Positions 1 through 9,377 of a DNA stretch of 64,000 bases are shown piece by piece. Source of the stretch: NORP240 sp965222175 (GTDB taxonomy: Bacteria; Pseudomonadota; Gammaproteobacteria; Pseudomonadales; Pseudohongiellaceae); contig OZ244938.1 in NCBI GenBank assembly GCA_965222175.1, positions 2,170,001-2,234,000 of the forward strand, in the 5' to 3' direction. Each line of letters starts with the position of its first letter. Within the stretch, counting starts at the first letter, position 1. Both the position numbers and the translations under genes were made by a program. The notes beneath the pieces were generated by a model. That model was not told the DNA's origin and ran no database searches. It saw only the letters and a program-made list of their open reading frames with translations.

Positions 1-24
1 CTGTCTAAATAAAACTAAAGTTTT
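1..24. promoter_or_regulatory. Possible operator half-site at the window edge
   Basis: The first ten bases, CTGTCTAAAT, equal one arm of the large palindrome before the MerR-cyclase gene (13982-13991). Directly after it, AAAACT and AGTTTT form a small inverted repeat (11-16 and 19-24). The matching arm would lie left of the window, so the site cannot be confirmed, and a ten-base match may be chance. Confidence 0.25.
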
Positions 25-224
25 ACTAGATATGGTCGGTACCCTGGCCCCGAGACTCTACATTTAGTGTTTTATACCGGTTTGTACTGTATAAGTTACT
101 AATTTCGTTGAAGTTTTTTCACGTGGAACATTGCCCGCCCAGGATCCTGCCCGCCAGCCTTCTTTACCTGTCCGGGCAAATAGCAGAAAATACCGCGCTT
201 TCCCAGGCAGGACGACAGGACATC

Positions 225-950
225 ATGCTGAGCGAACAACACATTGACGCGTTGAACCTGGATGCCCAGGGCATGGAGCCCCGTGACATACTGGCCCAGG
301 CTCTGGAAATGCTGCCGGACGTGGCCCTGGCCTTCAGTGGCGCCGAGGATGTCGCACTGGTGGCCCTGGCGACGCGAATTCGTCCCGACGTGCCGGTATT
401 CACCCTGGATACCGGGCGCCTGCATCCCCAGACCTACCGGTTTATCGAGGAAGTAAGGAAACACTATCGCCTCAACCTCGAGATTCTGTCTCCGGATCAA
501 CAGCGGCTGGAGCAACTGGTCCGGGACAAGGGCCTGTTCAGTTTCTACGAAGACGGTCACGAGGAATGCTGCGAAATCCGCAAGATCCAGCCCCTGAGAC
601 GGAAGCTGGCGCAGCTGGATGGCTGGATTACCGGCCAGCGCCGCGATCAGAGCCCTACCCGGGTGCGAGTGCCGGCGTTTCAGCTGGACCCGGCCTTCTC
701 CGGCCGGAACGGCGGCCTGGTCAAGGTCAATCCCCTGGCGAACTGGTCGTTACAGCAGGTCTGGGATTACATCCGCCTGTTCGATGTCCCCTATAACCCG
801 TTGCATGACCAGGGATTTGTCAGTATCGGCTGCGAGCCCTGCACACGTCCCATCGGTCCCGGTCAGCATGAACGGGAAGGCCGCTGGTGGTGGGAAGAAG
901 CCACCATCAAGGAATGTGGCCTGCACCGCGGCAATCTCGACACCGAATAA
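225..950 (+). CDS. cysH: Assimilatory adenylyl-sulfate (APS) reductase, CysH family
   Basis: Reduces activated sulfate (APS or PAPS) to sulfite in cytosolic cysteine synthesis, using thioredoxin or glutaredoxin. The 241-residue product has the PP-loop nucleotide fold with AFSGAEDV near residue 36. It carries both cysteine pairs of the [4Fe-4S] type, ECCEIRK (C115, C116) and GCEPC (C203, C206), and the catalytic ECGLH cysteine (C231). The iron-sulfur cysteines indicate an APS-preferring enzyme rather than the E. coli PAPS type. The start at 225 is chosen because AGGA-rich sequence precedes it. The frame is open back to 108, but that extension does not resemble the family. The cysB gene lies convergently just downstream. 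Confidence 0.92.
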   Translation: MLSEQHIDALNLDAQGMEPRDILAQALEMLPDVALAFSGAEDVALVALATRIRPDVPVFTLDTGRLHPQTYRFIEEVRKHYRLNLEILSPDQQRLEQLVRDKGLFSFYEDGHEECCEIRKIQPLRRKLAQLDGWITGQRRDQSPTRVRVPAFQLDPAFSGRNGGLVKVNPLANWSLQQVWDYIRLFDVPYNPLHDQGFVSIGCEPCTRPIGPGQHEREGRWWWEEATIKECGLHRGNLDTE

Positions 951-1022
951 GCTGCCGCAGGCAGACCGGGCAATGCCAGGGGGAGTGGTGAGAGCCCGCC
1001 GCGACGTCGCCGGTGCCCTGGC

Positions 1023-2003
1023 TCAGATTTGCGGTATCGGCACCCCGGCAAACAGGCTGTCACGCTCCGCCGCCGTCCTGCACCGCAGCGCCTCGCCGAT
1101 GAGGTCGCGCTGCAGATGGGGAGCAAACATTTCGATGAAGTCAAACATGAATCCCCGTACAAAGGCGTCTCGACGGATACCGATACTGGTGGTGCTGGGC
1201 TCGAACAGGTGGCCGGCGTCCAGCGAGCACAGATCACTGTCCGCCTCGGCGTCCCAGGCCATCTTCGCCACGATGCCGATGCCCAGTCCCAGCCGGACGT
1301 AGGTTTTGATCACATCCGCGTCGGCAGCGGTGAATACCACCCGGGGTTCAAGTCCCCGGGCCTGGAAGGCATCGTCCAGCTTGGAGCGCCCGGTAAAGCC
1401 GAAGGTATAGGTCACGATGGGATACTGCGCCATGTCCTCCAGGCTCAGCGAGCCCGGCGCCACGGCGGCCAGCGGATGGCCGGCAGGGACCAGCACGGTC
1501 CTGTTCCAGCGGTAACAAGGCATCATCACCAGGTCATTGAACAGCTCCAGCGCCTCGGTGGCGACGGCAAAATCCGCGGTGCCGTCGGCGGCCAGCCGGG
1601 ATATCTGCATCGGCGTGCCCTGGTGCAGGTGCAGGGTCACGTCGGGATAGCGCTGAATAAACTGCCTGACCACCGGCGGCAGCACATAGCGACACTGGGT
1701 ATGGGTGGTGGCAACCGCCAGGGTACCCCGGCTGCTGTCCGAGAATTCGCCTGCAATAGCACGCATAGCATCAAGTTTTTGAAGAACTTCTTCAGCTACC
1801 GGCAGAATCGCCCGGCCGGCGGGCGTGATACTGCTGAGGTGCCTGCCGTGACGGGCGAACAGCTCGATGCCGAGCTCCGCCTCCAATTGCCGGACCTGTT
1901 TGCTGATCCCGGGCTGAGAAGTAAACAGGGCCTGGGCTGTCCGGGAAATGTTAAGGTCGTTTCTGGCCACTTCCACGGCATACCTGAGTTGTTGCAGCTT
2001 CAT
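1023..2003 (-). CDS. cysB: LysR-family transcriptional regulator CysB
   Basis: Master activator of sulfur assimilation in gammaproteobacteria; it responds to N-acetylserine and sulfide. The 326-residue product matches CysB in length (about 324) and in its opening MKLQQLRYAVEVARNDLNIS. The N-terminal winged helix has the ALFTSQPGISKQVRQLE recognition region, and the rest is a periplasmic-binding-like effector domain with TTHTQCRYVLPPVV at its start. The start at 2003 follows the conserved family N-terminus; the longer open frame to 2087 is rejected. Its position between cysH and a divergent TSUP transporter supports control of both. Confidence 0.93.
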   Translation of the reverse strand: MKLQQLRYAVEVARNDLNISRTAQALFTSQPGISKQVRQLEAELGIELFARHGRHLSSITPAGRAILPVAEEVLQKLDAMRAIAGEFSDSSRGTLAVATTHTQCRYVLPPVVRQFIQRYPDVTLHLHQGTPMQISRLAADGTADFAVATEALELFNDLVMMPCYRWNRTVLVPAGHPLAAVAPGSLSLEDMAQYPIVTYTFGFTGRSKLDDAFQARGLEPRVVFTAADADVIKTYVRLGLGIGIVAKMAWDAEADSDLCSLDAGHLFEPSTTSIGIRRDAFVRGFMFDFIEMFAPHLQRDLIGEALRCRTAAERDSLFAGVPIPQI

Positions 2004-2094
2004 GTATCCTCCCACCACGAACGCCGCACCGGGGCTGCCGCTGCAGTTACGGAGCGGCGGCGCGCTCATCGAGTAATGGCATAACAATATGACA

Positions 2095-2117
2095 TTTTAT
2101 TCTTTTTTAGAATAAAA
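2095..2117. promoter_or_regulatory. AT-rich palindrome between cysB and the TSUP gene
   Basis: TTTTATTCT (2095-2103) and AGAATAAAA (2109-2117) form a perfect 9-bp inverted repeat with a five-T spacer. TGAC (about 2090-2093) and GTCA (about 2120-2123) extend the symmetry outward. It lies in the 207-bp gap between two divergent genes, so it may be an operator for CysB or another regulator. CysB sites are AT-rich but loosely conserved, so the assignment is inference. Confidence 0.4.
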
Positions 2118-2210
2118 AAGTCAGGGTATAGTTGCCTGGCCGCATCTGACCGCTTGCGTTTCCGGCGCGCACAACAATTATTGCCACACCCGTTTCGGGG
2201 CAGGACTGAG

Positions 2211-3002
2211 ATGGTCGACATTCTGCTGTACATCCTGGCCGGGGCCGGCGTCGGTTTCGCCATCGGCCTCACCGGCGTGGGCGGCGGCTCGCTGATGACT
2301 CCCCTGCTGCTGCTCTTCGGGTTCCCGCCCCCGGTGGCCATTGGCACTGACCTGCTGTACGCCGCGCTGACCAAGGCCGGCGGCGCTTACTCTCACCACC
2401 GTCGTGGCAATATCGACTGGCGTATCGTGGCGCTGCTGGCCATCGGCAGCCTGCCGGTTTCCCTGCTGTTACACCTGGTGCTGGCCAATAGCGGCTTTCA
2501 GGACAGTGACGGCTTTGCCGAATTGCTCACGTCCAGCCTTGGAATCATGTTAATAATAACCGCTATTATATTGATTTTAAGGGATAAGATGAGACTCAGG
2601 GCTACCCGGGCAGAAAGCGGCCCGGTAATGAAACTGGTCCATGAGCATGCCGCCGCCAGCACCGTTGTCATGGGCATTCTCCTGGGCGTCTGCGTTACCC
2701 TGTCATCCGTCGGGGCCGGCGCGTTTGGCGCTGCTGTTCTGCTGGTCATCTATTCCAGCACGCCGGCTATCCGCATCATCGGTACCGATGTGGCCCACGC
2801 CGTTCCCCTGACGCTGGTGGCAGGACTGGGATACCTGGTAAGCGGCTATGTAGACGGTTGGCTGTTACTCAGCCTGCTGGCGGGTTCCCTGCCGGCAATC
2901 CACCTTGGCACCCACGTGAGCAGCAATGTGCCGGAGCGGCTGCTGCAGCGCGTGCTGATGGTCCTGCTGCTGTTGCTGGGCCTCAACTATGCTTTTCTAT
3001 AG
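2211..3002 (+). CDS. TSUP (TauE/SafE) family membrane transporter, probable sulfite/sulfate exporter or importer
   Basis: A 263-residue inner-membrane protein with about eight hydrophobic segments. The TSUP signature is near the N-terminus (GVGFAIGLTGVGGGSLMTPLLL), with a second glycine-rich half repeat (GVCVTLSSVGAGAFGAAVLL). Members move sulfite, taurine-derived sulfonates, thiosulfate or sulfate. The start at 2211 has GGGGCAGGA just upstream. Divergence from cysB, and cysH beyond it, points to a sulfur oxyanion as substrate, but direction and substrate cannot be read from the sequence. Confidence 0.85.
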   Translation: MVDILLYILAGAGVGFAIGLTGVGGGSLMTPLLLLFGFPPPVAIGTDLLYAALTKAGGAYSHHRRGNIDWRIVALLAIGSLPVSLLLHLVLANSGFQDSDGFAELLTSSLGIMLIITAIILILRDKMRLRATRAESGPVMKLVHEHAAASTVVMGILLGVCVTLSSVGAGAFGAAVLLVIYSSTPAIRIIGTDVAHAVPLTLVAGLGYLVSGYVDGWLLLSLLAGSLPAIHLGTHVSSNVPERLLQRVLMVLLLLLGLNYAFL

Positions 3003-3351
3003 TCACTTAAGCTATTGCTAGAACCGCCGCCGACAACCTGCTGTTCCAACTGATTTTTTCCAGCCAGCTCCGAGCAAATCGGGGGCCCGGGCCCAACAGT
3101 TCCCCGCCGGATCCCGGCCGGGCAGACCGTCTCGAAAAGCTGTAAACCAGTAGAGAAAAATCCGTTAACCTTCTGATAATAAGCTAGTATTACCATTTCC
3201 TCAGTAGTGGATGGTGGCGCGTGAGGCCAGGGACGCTCGACACAGGGAAACCGGGGCCAGGCCTACACGGGGACGGGTCTCCGGTTTGCGCATCGGCACC
3301 CGGTCTCACTCTGCGCCGACAGCGACATATCGGGCTGAGCCATCGCCCTGC
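3003..3351. other. Gene-free stretch, 349 bp
   Basis: Lies between the TSUP gene and the 3' end of the nucleotidase gene. I see no coding potential, strong hairpin or repeat. Confidence 0.5.
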
Positions 3352-4251
3352 TTACTGGTCGTTGGCCACGCCATGGGGAACATGGCCGGTGGCGACATGG
3401 GTGCGGGCGGACTCACAGTGGCCCTGCTGATCATCGAAAAAGACATCGGCGTTGAAGGCCTTGAGAAACTCGCCCTTGTTCAGGCCTCCCAGGAACAGGG
3501 ATTCGTCGATGCGGATATTCCAGGCACGCAGGGTTTTCACCACCCTTTCATGGGCTGGCGCAGACCGTGCGGTGACCAGGCAGGTACGAATCGGTGCCTC
3601 GCCACTGGGAAACTCGGTCTGGATCTGTTGCAGGGCCGCCAGGAAGGGCTTGAACGGACCACCGCTGAGGGGTTCGTTGGCGGCACTCTTCTCACTGGCG
3701 GTGAATGCATCCAGCCCGGAACTCTTGTAGATTCGCTCGGCTTCGTCGGAAAACAGCACTGCATCGCCATCAAAGGCGATTTTCAGTATCTCCTCGTCCG
3801 CCGCAGCGGTCTGGGAGGGCAGAATGGTCGCGGCGGCGACACCCAGTTCCAGGGCCTGACGCACATCGGCGCCGTCGGTAGACAGGAACAGGTGGCTGCC
3901 AAACGGCCCGATGTAGCGGTAGGGGCTGTCGCCGCCGCAGAATGCCGCACGGGTGATGGCCAGGTCATAGTGCTGGATGGAATTGAAAACCCGCAGTCCG
4001 GTATCGGCACTGTTACGGGATAGCAGTATCACCTCGACTCGAGATTTATCCAGTAACACATTGAGATGGAGCAATTTTTTAACCAGGCCGAAAGCGTCAC
4101 CAGGCTCCAGGGGCTGGTCCTCCCGCTCAATCTGGTATTGCTGAAAGGCCGCCAGCCCCTGGTCCTCGAAAACCCGGTGGCTGTCCTCCAGGTTGAACAG
4201 GGCCCGTGACGAGATGGCGATGACCAGCTTTTCAATGCCGCTTTCCACCAT
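3352..4251 (-). CDS. 5'-nucleotidase, cytosolic cN-I (NT5C1) family
   Basis: Predicted cytosolic phosphohydrolase acting on nucleoside 5'-monophosphates, 299 residues. Recognition rests on the overall family pattern: LVIAISSRALFNLEDSHRVF at the N-terminus, VEVILLSRNSADTGLRVFNSI, IAFDGDAVLFSDEAERIY (the DGD aspartates) and CLVTARSAPAHERVVKTLR. These are haloacid-dehalogenase-type motifs arranged as in bacterial homologues of the animal enzyme. The start at 4251 has GAGGAG a few bases upstream; the frame continues to 4344 without family similarity. It stands alone on its strand. Confidence 0.8.
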   Translation of the reverse strand: MVESGIEKLVIAISSRALFNLEDSHRVFEDQGLAAFQQYQIEREDQPLEPGDAFGLVKKLLHLNVLLDKSRVEVILLSRNSADTGLRVFNSIQHYDLAITRAAFCGGDSPYRYIGPFGSHLFLSTDGADVRQALELGVAAATILPSQTAAADEEILKIAFDGDAVLFSDEAERIYKSSGLDAFTASEKSAANEPLSGGPFKPFLAALQQIQTEFPSGEAPIRTCLVTARSAPAHERVVKTLRAWNIRIDESLFLGGLNKGEFLKAFNADVFFDDQQGHCESARTHVATGHVPHGVANDQ

Positions 4252-4650
4252 GCCTGCTGCTCCTCGTGTTGCTGGCGTTACCGGCAGTCCCCTGCCCTGG
4301 TCCGGCCCGATACCGGCGGACCGGTGACAGGCGACTGTTGCCATTGAAATAGTAAGCTGAAATAAAACAGAAGGATACAGGATTTTCCTGGAATTGATAT
4401 AAAGAAAAATCCGGCTTCAGACCCGGTCCAGCGTCCCGCGCCTGCATTATGGGGCGGATCTGTCGACGAAGGCAATCCCCGGTAAACAACACACTGCAGG
4501 GGGGCTATAATCCCTGCCCGACGACCCCGTCAGGGCAGGCGCTCAACACCGACAACCGCTGTTCCGCCGACCCGGCCTGCAGATTATCAACCTGGTCAAC
4601 CGGGCGGTCCCGGGAATCTGCACCCATTCACCGGACCCGGCAGGACTGGT
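4252..4650. other. Gene-free stretch between divergent genes, 399 bp
   Basis: Separates the nucleotidase gene from the patatin gene and must hold both promoters. The part around 4345-4410 is AT-rich. I see no clear palindrome or terminator. Confidence 0.4.
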
Positions 4651-5799
4651 TTGAACGTGAAAAAGAAGAAGCGCAATAAAGACAAGATCGGCCTCATCCT
4701 CTCCGGTGGTGGAGCCCGGGCTGCCTACCAGATCGGGGTGTTGCGGGCTATCGCCAACATCCTGCCCCGGGGCACCCGCAATCCGTTTCACGTCATCTCC
4801 GGCACGTCCGCCGGGGCGTTGAACGGCACCTCGCTGGCCACCCACGCCCAGCGACTGCGCACCGGGGTCCGGACCCTCGAATACGTGTGGAACAATATTC
4901 GCAGTGACCAGGTGTACCGGCTGGATTCTGCCGGCATTATCACCAGCGCATCCAACTGGGTGCTGGCCATGGTGTCCAATCGCCCGACGGAGACCCCGGT
5001 ATCGCTATTGAACAATGCGCCGCTGGGCGACCTGCTGAGCCGGGTCATCAAGTTTCAGCGCATCCAGCGGCATATCGACGACGGATTACTGGATGCCGTC
5101 GCCATCACGGCGTCCAGCTACACCAGCGGTGAGTCGGTATCCTTTTACCAGGCCGTCGATGGCATCAAGGACTGGGTTGGCCCTCATCGCAAGGGCATGC
5201 GCAGCCAGCTGACCCTCGATCACCTGATGGCATCGTCGGCAATTCCGACTATCTTTCCAGCGGTGCAGATAGGCAACGAGTATTTCGGTGATGGTGCTAT
5301 CCGTCAACTGGCACCCACCAGCACGGCCCTGCATCTGGGTGCCCGGAAAATCCTGGCAATAGGCGTCAGCGGCAACCGCAGCCCCAACCAGGTCAGTGGG
5401 GATGACCTGGCTCACCCGTCGCTGTCACAAATTGTCGGCCACATTCTGAATAGCGCGTTTGTTGATACCCTGGAAAATGACCTGGAATTCCTGCGGCATA
5501 TCAACGATATCCTGCCCCACGTACCCCAGCGCAAACTGTTGAAGAACAATATTCGCCATGAAGTCGTGGACCTGCTGGAAATTTCTCCCAGTCGCGATCT
5601 CAGCGAGCTTGCCGTAGAACATTTTGATGAGCTGCCCCGACCTTTGCGGCTGTTCGTCAAGGAGTCCAGCGGCGGCACGATTCTCAGCCTGCTGCTGTTC
5701 GAACCTGGCTACTGCCAGGCGCTGATGCAGCTGGGCCTCCACGATGCCCTGGAAAAAGAACAGGAAATCAGCGAGTTTTTCGGCTTCGCCACGGCCTGA
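4651..5799 (+). CDS. Patatin-like phospholipase
   Basis: Predicted serine lipid acyl hydrolase, 382 residues. The oxyanion loop LSGGGARAAYQIGVL (residues 17-31), the nucleophile elbow GTSAG near residue 51, and the catalytic Asp in FGDGAIRQ near residue 210 form the Ser-Asp dyad of the family. The C-terminal third is longer than the core domain and has no motif I recognise. No signal peptide is visible; the N-terminus is lysine-rich. The start may be the TTG at 4651 or the GTG at 4657; AGGA at 4642 fits either. Confidence 0.85.
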   Translation: MNVKKKKRNKDKIGLILSGGGARAAYQIGVLRAIANILPRGTRNPFHVISGTSAGALNGTSLATHAQRLRTGVRTLEYVWNNIRSDQVYRLDSAGIITSASNWVLAMVSNRPTETPVSLLNNAPLGDLLSRVIKFQRIQRHIDDGLLDAVAITASSYTSGESVSFYQAVDGIKDWVGPHRKGMRSQLTLDHLMASSAIPTIFPAVQIGNEYFGDGAIRQLAPTSTALHLGARKILAIGVSGNRSPNQVSGDDLAHPSLSQIVGHILNSAFVDTLENDLEFLRHINDILPHVPQRKLLKNNIRHEVVDLLEISPSRDLSELAVEHFDELPRPLRLFVKESSGGTILSLLLFEPGYCQALMQLGLHDALEKEQEISEFFGFATA

Positions 5800-5839
5800 C
5801 GGGTCGGCACGGTAACCTGCGCACCGGTCTGCCCGGCGC

Positions 5840-6502
5840 TCAATCCCCGGTACTGGATGCGCTGTCAACCAGGCAGACACCAGTCCCGCCCAGTCCACAA
5901 TAGCCCCCCGGGTTATTGGCCAGGTACTGCTGGTGATAATCCTCGGCGTAATAGAAGTGATCCAGTTGCCGGATTTCCGTGGTGATCTCACCGTAGCCTG
6001 CTGCCGCCAGCTTTTCCTGGTATTGCTCCAGGGTCTCCCTGGCCAGCTGCTCCTGGCGGTCATCTACCGGGTAGATCGCCGAGCGGTACTGTGTTCCCCG
6101 GTCATTACCCTGGCGCATGCCCTGGGTAGGATCGTGGGCTTGCCAGAAATTCCTGAGTAACTCCGCGAAATCGATAGCGGTCGGGTCGAAGTACACCAGG
6201 ACCACCTCGGCATGGCCGGTCCGGCCGCTGCACACGTCCTCGTAGCGGGGATTCGCGGTAATCCCGCCGGCGTAACCCACGGCGGTACTGAATACCCCCG
6301 GCAGTTGCCAGAAACTGCGCTCGGCGCCCCAGAAGCAGCCGAGACCGAACACCGCCTTTTCCAGGTGTGCCGGTACCGGCTCCACCATGGGGTTGCCATT
6401 GACAAAATGACGGGGACTGACCGTTACCGGCTCCGGGCGATGAGGCAGCGCGCTGGCGGGGTCCGGCAGGGTGGCTGATTTGAAAAACCGGCTCAATGTC
6501 AT
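5840..6502 (-). CDS. msrA: Peptide methionine sulfoxide reductase MsrA
   Basis: Reduces the S-epimer of methionine sulfoxide in oxidised proteins. The 220-residue product has the catalytic GCFWG box (Cys56) and the conserved stretch SGRTGHAEVVLVYFDP. It also has DPTQGMRQGNDRGTQYRSAIYP and a C-terminal Cys pair in GGYCGLGGTGVC that can act in recycling. The roughly 40-residue leader before the domain matches the longer E. coli-type MsrA. It is divergent from argD with 88 bp between the starts. Confidence 0.95.
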   Translation of the reverse strand: MTLSRFFKSATLPDPASALPHRPEPVTVSPRHFVNGNPMVEPVPAHLEKAVFGLGCFWGAERSFWQLPGVFSTAVGYAGGITANPRYEDVCSGRTGHAEVVLVYFDPTAIDFAELLRNFWQAHDPTQGMRQGNDRGTQYRSAIYPVDDRQEQLARETLEQYQEKLAAAGYGEITTEIRQLDHFYYAEDYHQQYLANNPGGYCGLGGTGVCLVDSASSTGD

Positions 6503-6590
6503 GCGTTGAATGATACACGGTTATCGGGCATTATGCCGCCACCTGACACCTATCACTCCGCTGTCAGCGGACCAGTCGACCGGGTTACCC

Positions 6591-7763
6591 ATGAAATCGG
6601 CACTGATGGAAAACTACGGCAGCCCGACGCTTGAATTCGATCATGGCAAGGGCTCCTACCTTTATACCGCCACCGGCGATGCCTACCTGGATTTTGCCAC
6701 GGGAATTGCCGTTAACTCCCTGGGTCACTGTCACCCCGCCCTGGTCCGGGCCCTTACCGATCAGGCCAACAGGCTGTGGCATACCTCGAATCTCTATCGC
6801 ATCGTCCAGGCCGAAAAACTGGCCGATCGACTCACCGGGCTGACTTTTGCGGACCGGGTCTACCTGTGCAACTCTGGTACCGAAGCGGTGGAAGCCGGGT
6901 TCAAGATCATGCGCCGCTATCACCACGACCATGGCCAACCCCAGCGTAAACGCATTCTTGCGGTCAGCGAATCGTTCCACGGCCGCACGCTGGCACCCAT
7001 TGCCGCCTCGGCCAACCCGGTACACATGGAGGGGTTTCTCCCGGGAGACACCGGCTTCGACCAGGTCACCTTTGGCGACATCGATGCCCTTGAGGCTGCG
7101 GTTACCGAGCAGACTGCCGGCATTGTCATTGAACCCATCCAGGGCGAGGGTGGCATCCGGCTGGTGTCCAGGACCTACCTTACCCGGCTGCGTCAGCTTT
7201 GCGACCACCATGGATTACTGCTGATGTACGACGAGGTGCAGTGCGGACTGGCCCGGTCAGGGACGCTCTATGCCTACCAGCAGTCCGGGGTGGTCCCCGA
7301 CATCCTGGCATCCGCCAAGGGTCTCGGTGGCGGTTTTCCGGTGGGAGCCTGCCTGGCCACAGAGGAAGTTGCGGCCGTCATGGTAGCCGGCACCCATGGC
7401 AGCACCTTCGGCGGCAATCCCCTGGCCAGCGCCGTCGCCAATGCCGTGCTGGACGAGGTGACTGCACCGGCATTCATGACCACGCTGAACGACAATGCCG
7501 CTTATCTGTGGGGTGCCCTGCAACAGCTGGTTACCGACCATCCGGATCAGCTTGAAGAAATTACCGGTGCCGGGCTGATGATCGGTGTACGATGCAGGAT
7601 TCCCAACAGCGAACTTATTGAAGCGTTGACTGCCAATAAACTGCTGACGGTGAAAGCCGGTGGCAACAGCCTGCGCCTGCTGCCACCCCTGAATGTTTCC
7701 CGGGAAGAGCTGGACCAGGCGCTGACCATATTGACAACGGTCCTCACCGACTGGCAATCCTGA
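6591..7763 (+). CDS. argD: Acetylornithine/succinyldiaminopimelate aminotransferase
   Basis: PLP enzyme of arginine and probably lysine synthesis, 390 residues. It is a class III aminotransferase: LDFATGIAVNSLGHCHP near the N-terminus, CNSGTEAVEAGFK for the phosphate loop, and IEPIQGEGG. DEVQCGLARSG holds the cofactor-binding Asp, and the Schiff-base lysine lies in ASAKGLGGGFPVG (K243). HGSTFGGNPLASA is also typical. The start at 6591 gives the usual family length; a second ATG at 6606 is possible, and neither has a strong ribosome site. Confidence 0.88.
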   Translation: MKSALMENYGSPTLEFDHGKGSYLYTATGDAYLDFATGIAVNSLGHCHPALVRALTDQANRLWHTSNLYRIVQAEKLADRLTGLTFADRVYLCNSGTEAVEAGFKIMRRYHHDHGQPQRKRILAVSESFHGRTLAPIAASANPVHMEGFLPGDTGFDQVTFGDIDALEAAVTEQTAGIVIEPIQGEGGIRLVSRTYLTRLRQLCDHHGLLLMYDEVQCGLARSGTLYAYQQSGVVPDILASAKGLGGGFPVGACLATEEVAAVMVAGTHGSTFGGNPLASAVANAVLDEVTAPAFMTTLNDNAAYLWGALQQLVTDHPDQLEEITGAGLMIGVRCRIPNSELIEALTANKLLTVKAGGNSLRLLPPLNVSREELDQALTILTTVLTDWQS

Positions 7764-7767
7764 CCCA

Positions 7768-7789
7768 GAGAACCTTTGATTAATCAGGG
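7768..7789. repeat. Dispersed repeat copy (GGAACCTCTGATT family)
   Basis: GAGAACCTTTGATTAATCAG directly after argD resembles the termini of the element at 38241-38372 and the copies near 9378, 32648 and 34556. Here only one terminus with its short internal palindrome (TGATTAATCA) is present. Confidence 0.45.
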
Positions 7790-7843
7790 AAGCCAGAGTA
7801 CTTTCACAGTCAAGCAGAAATCCCATAATCCTAGGAGCTACCC

Positions 7844-9223
7844 ATGAATATAAAACTGCTGGCACTGCCCCTTGTTTTTTTACTCCCGGTCAATACCGCC
7901 TGGCCACAACTTTCCACTGATACCGTCAGCGACGGCAGCAACGCCACCGCGCTCGATGGCCTCGATGGCCTCGATGGCCTCGATGGCAAAGTTACTGCGG
8001 AAATGCCGACCGCCGCGGACACAACTCTTGACAACACACCGGAGCAACTGGCCGCTGCCATGACCGATACCAGCATCAGGGAATTTACCATCGACGTTGC
8101 GGACCAGGACATCGAGAACCTGCGTCAGCGACTGGCACTGACCCGCTACCCGGACCAGATTGAAAACACCACCTGGGAATATGGCACTGACCGGGCCTTT
8201 CTGCGGGAACTTGTCGACTACTGGCAGAACGAATTCGACTGGCGCAGCCAGGAACGCCTGCTCAACAGCTTTGACCAGTACCGGACGGACATCGACGGCC
8301 TGGGCCTGCATTTTATCCACCAGCGATCCCCGCATCCGGATGCCCTGCCCCTGCTCCTGGTTCACGGCTGGCCCGGCTCCATCGCCGAATTCCACAAGAT
8401 TATCGGACCCCTGACCGACCCGACGGCATACGGCGGCGAAGCCGGTGATGCCTTTCACGTCATCGCCCCGTCGCTGCCGGGCTTCGGATTTTCCGATAAG
8501 CCCCGGGATCCCGGATACAGCCCGGAACGGATCGCCCACCTGCTGGTCGGGCTCATGGAAAGGCTGGGCTACGAGCAGTACGGCCTGCAGGGTGGCGACT
8601 GGGGAGCAATCATCAATCGTTACATCGCTGCCAACTACCCGGACCGGCTCATCGGGCTGCACTCCAATTTCGTACTGGCCGGCAATGCCGGGGGTGATGC
8701 CAGTGCCACGCCGGAGGAACTGCAGAAACGGGAAATGCGGGAAGCCTACATGGCCAACGAGCGAGGCTACCAGCAGATTCAGGGAACCAAGCCCCAGACC
8801 CTGGGCTATGCGTTGAACGATTCACCCGCAGGCCTGGCAGCGTGGATAGTGGAGAAATTTCACGGTTGGAGCGATATCCCCCAGGACCAGACCGACAACA
8901 TCCTGGACAAGTTCACCATGGATGAGTTATTGACCAATGTGTCAATTTACTGGTTCACCGGCACTATCACTTCATCCATGCGCATCTACTATGAAAATCG
9001 CAACGCACCTAGAGCCTTCGGCGGCGGCCTGGGATATATCTCGGTTCCAACCGGGGGAGCCATCTTTCCGGCGGAAATAACCGCCACGCCAAGAGGGTGG
9101 GCGGAAAGCAGCTATAACCTCGTGCACTGGACCGTCATGCCCCGGGGTGGCCACTTTGCCGCCATGGAGGAGCCGGAACTGTTACTGGAGGATGTGCGCG
9201 CCTTTTTTGCCGGTCTGCGTTGA
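7844..9223 (+). CDS. Exported epoxide hydrolase, EHN-type alpha/beta hydrolase
   Basis: Predicted to open epoxides to diols, 459 residues. A signal peptide (residues 1-21, ending near AWPQ) suggests export. A low-complexity linker follows with four GLD units encoded by identical 9-mers. The EHN domain starts around residue 80 (FTIDVADQDIENLRQRLALTRYP). The alpha/beta core has the oxyanion motif HGWPGS, the nucleophile Asp in GGDWGA and the base His in GGHFAAMEEPE. The start at 7844 follows AGGAG. Most microbial homologues are cytosolic, so the exported form is notable. Dispersed repeats flank the gene on both sides. Confidence 0.85.
   Translation: MNIKLLALPLVFLLPVNTAWPQLSTDTVSDGSNATALDGLDGLDGLDGKVTAEMPTAADTTLDNTPEQLAAAMTDTSIREFTIDVADQDIENLRQRLALTRYPDQIENTTWEYGTDRAFLRELVDYWQNEFDWRSQERLLNSFDQYRTDIDGLGLHFIHQRSPHPDALPLLLVHGWPGSIAEFHKIIGPLTDPTAYGGEAGDAFHVIAPSLPGFGFSDKPRDPGYSPERIAHLLVGLMERLGYEQYGLQGGDWGAIINRYIAANYPDRLIGLHSNFVLAGNAGGDASATPEELQKREMREAYMANERGYQQIQGTKPQTLGYALNDSPAGLAAWIVEKFHGWSDIPQDQTDNILDKFTMDELLTNVSIYWFTGTITSSMRIYYENRNAPRAFGGGLGYISVPTGGAIFPAEITATPRGWAESSYNLVHWTVMPRGGHFAAMEEPELLLEDVRAFFAGLR
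7952..7987 (+). repeat. Four tandem 9-bp repeats inside the epoxide hydrolase gene
   Basis: CTCGATGGC occurs four times without a mismatch. Each unit is three codons, so copy-number change keeps the frame and only alters the length of the linker after the signal peptide. Confidence 0.9.
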
Positions 9224-9377
9224 ATAATCCCGGCGCAGGCAGTGGCCGGGAATTGACCACCCGGTAACTTTTTACCCGTCCTGGATACAGAATCAGGCCG
9301 TTGCAGCTTTATCGAAAACGGCCTGGTTCTCGAATCAATCTCCGCCCTTGTGTAATATCGGTTTCTTCTTTCATTGA

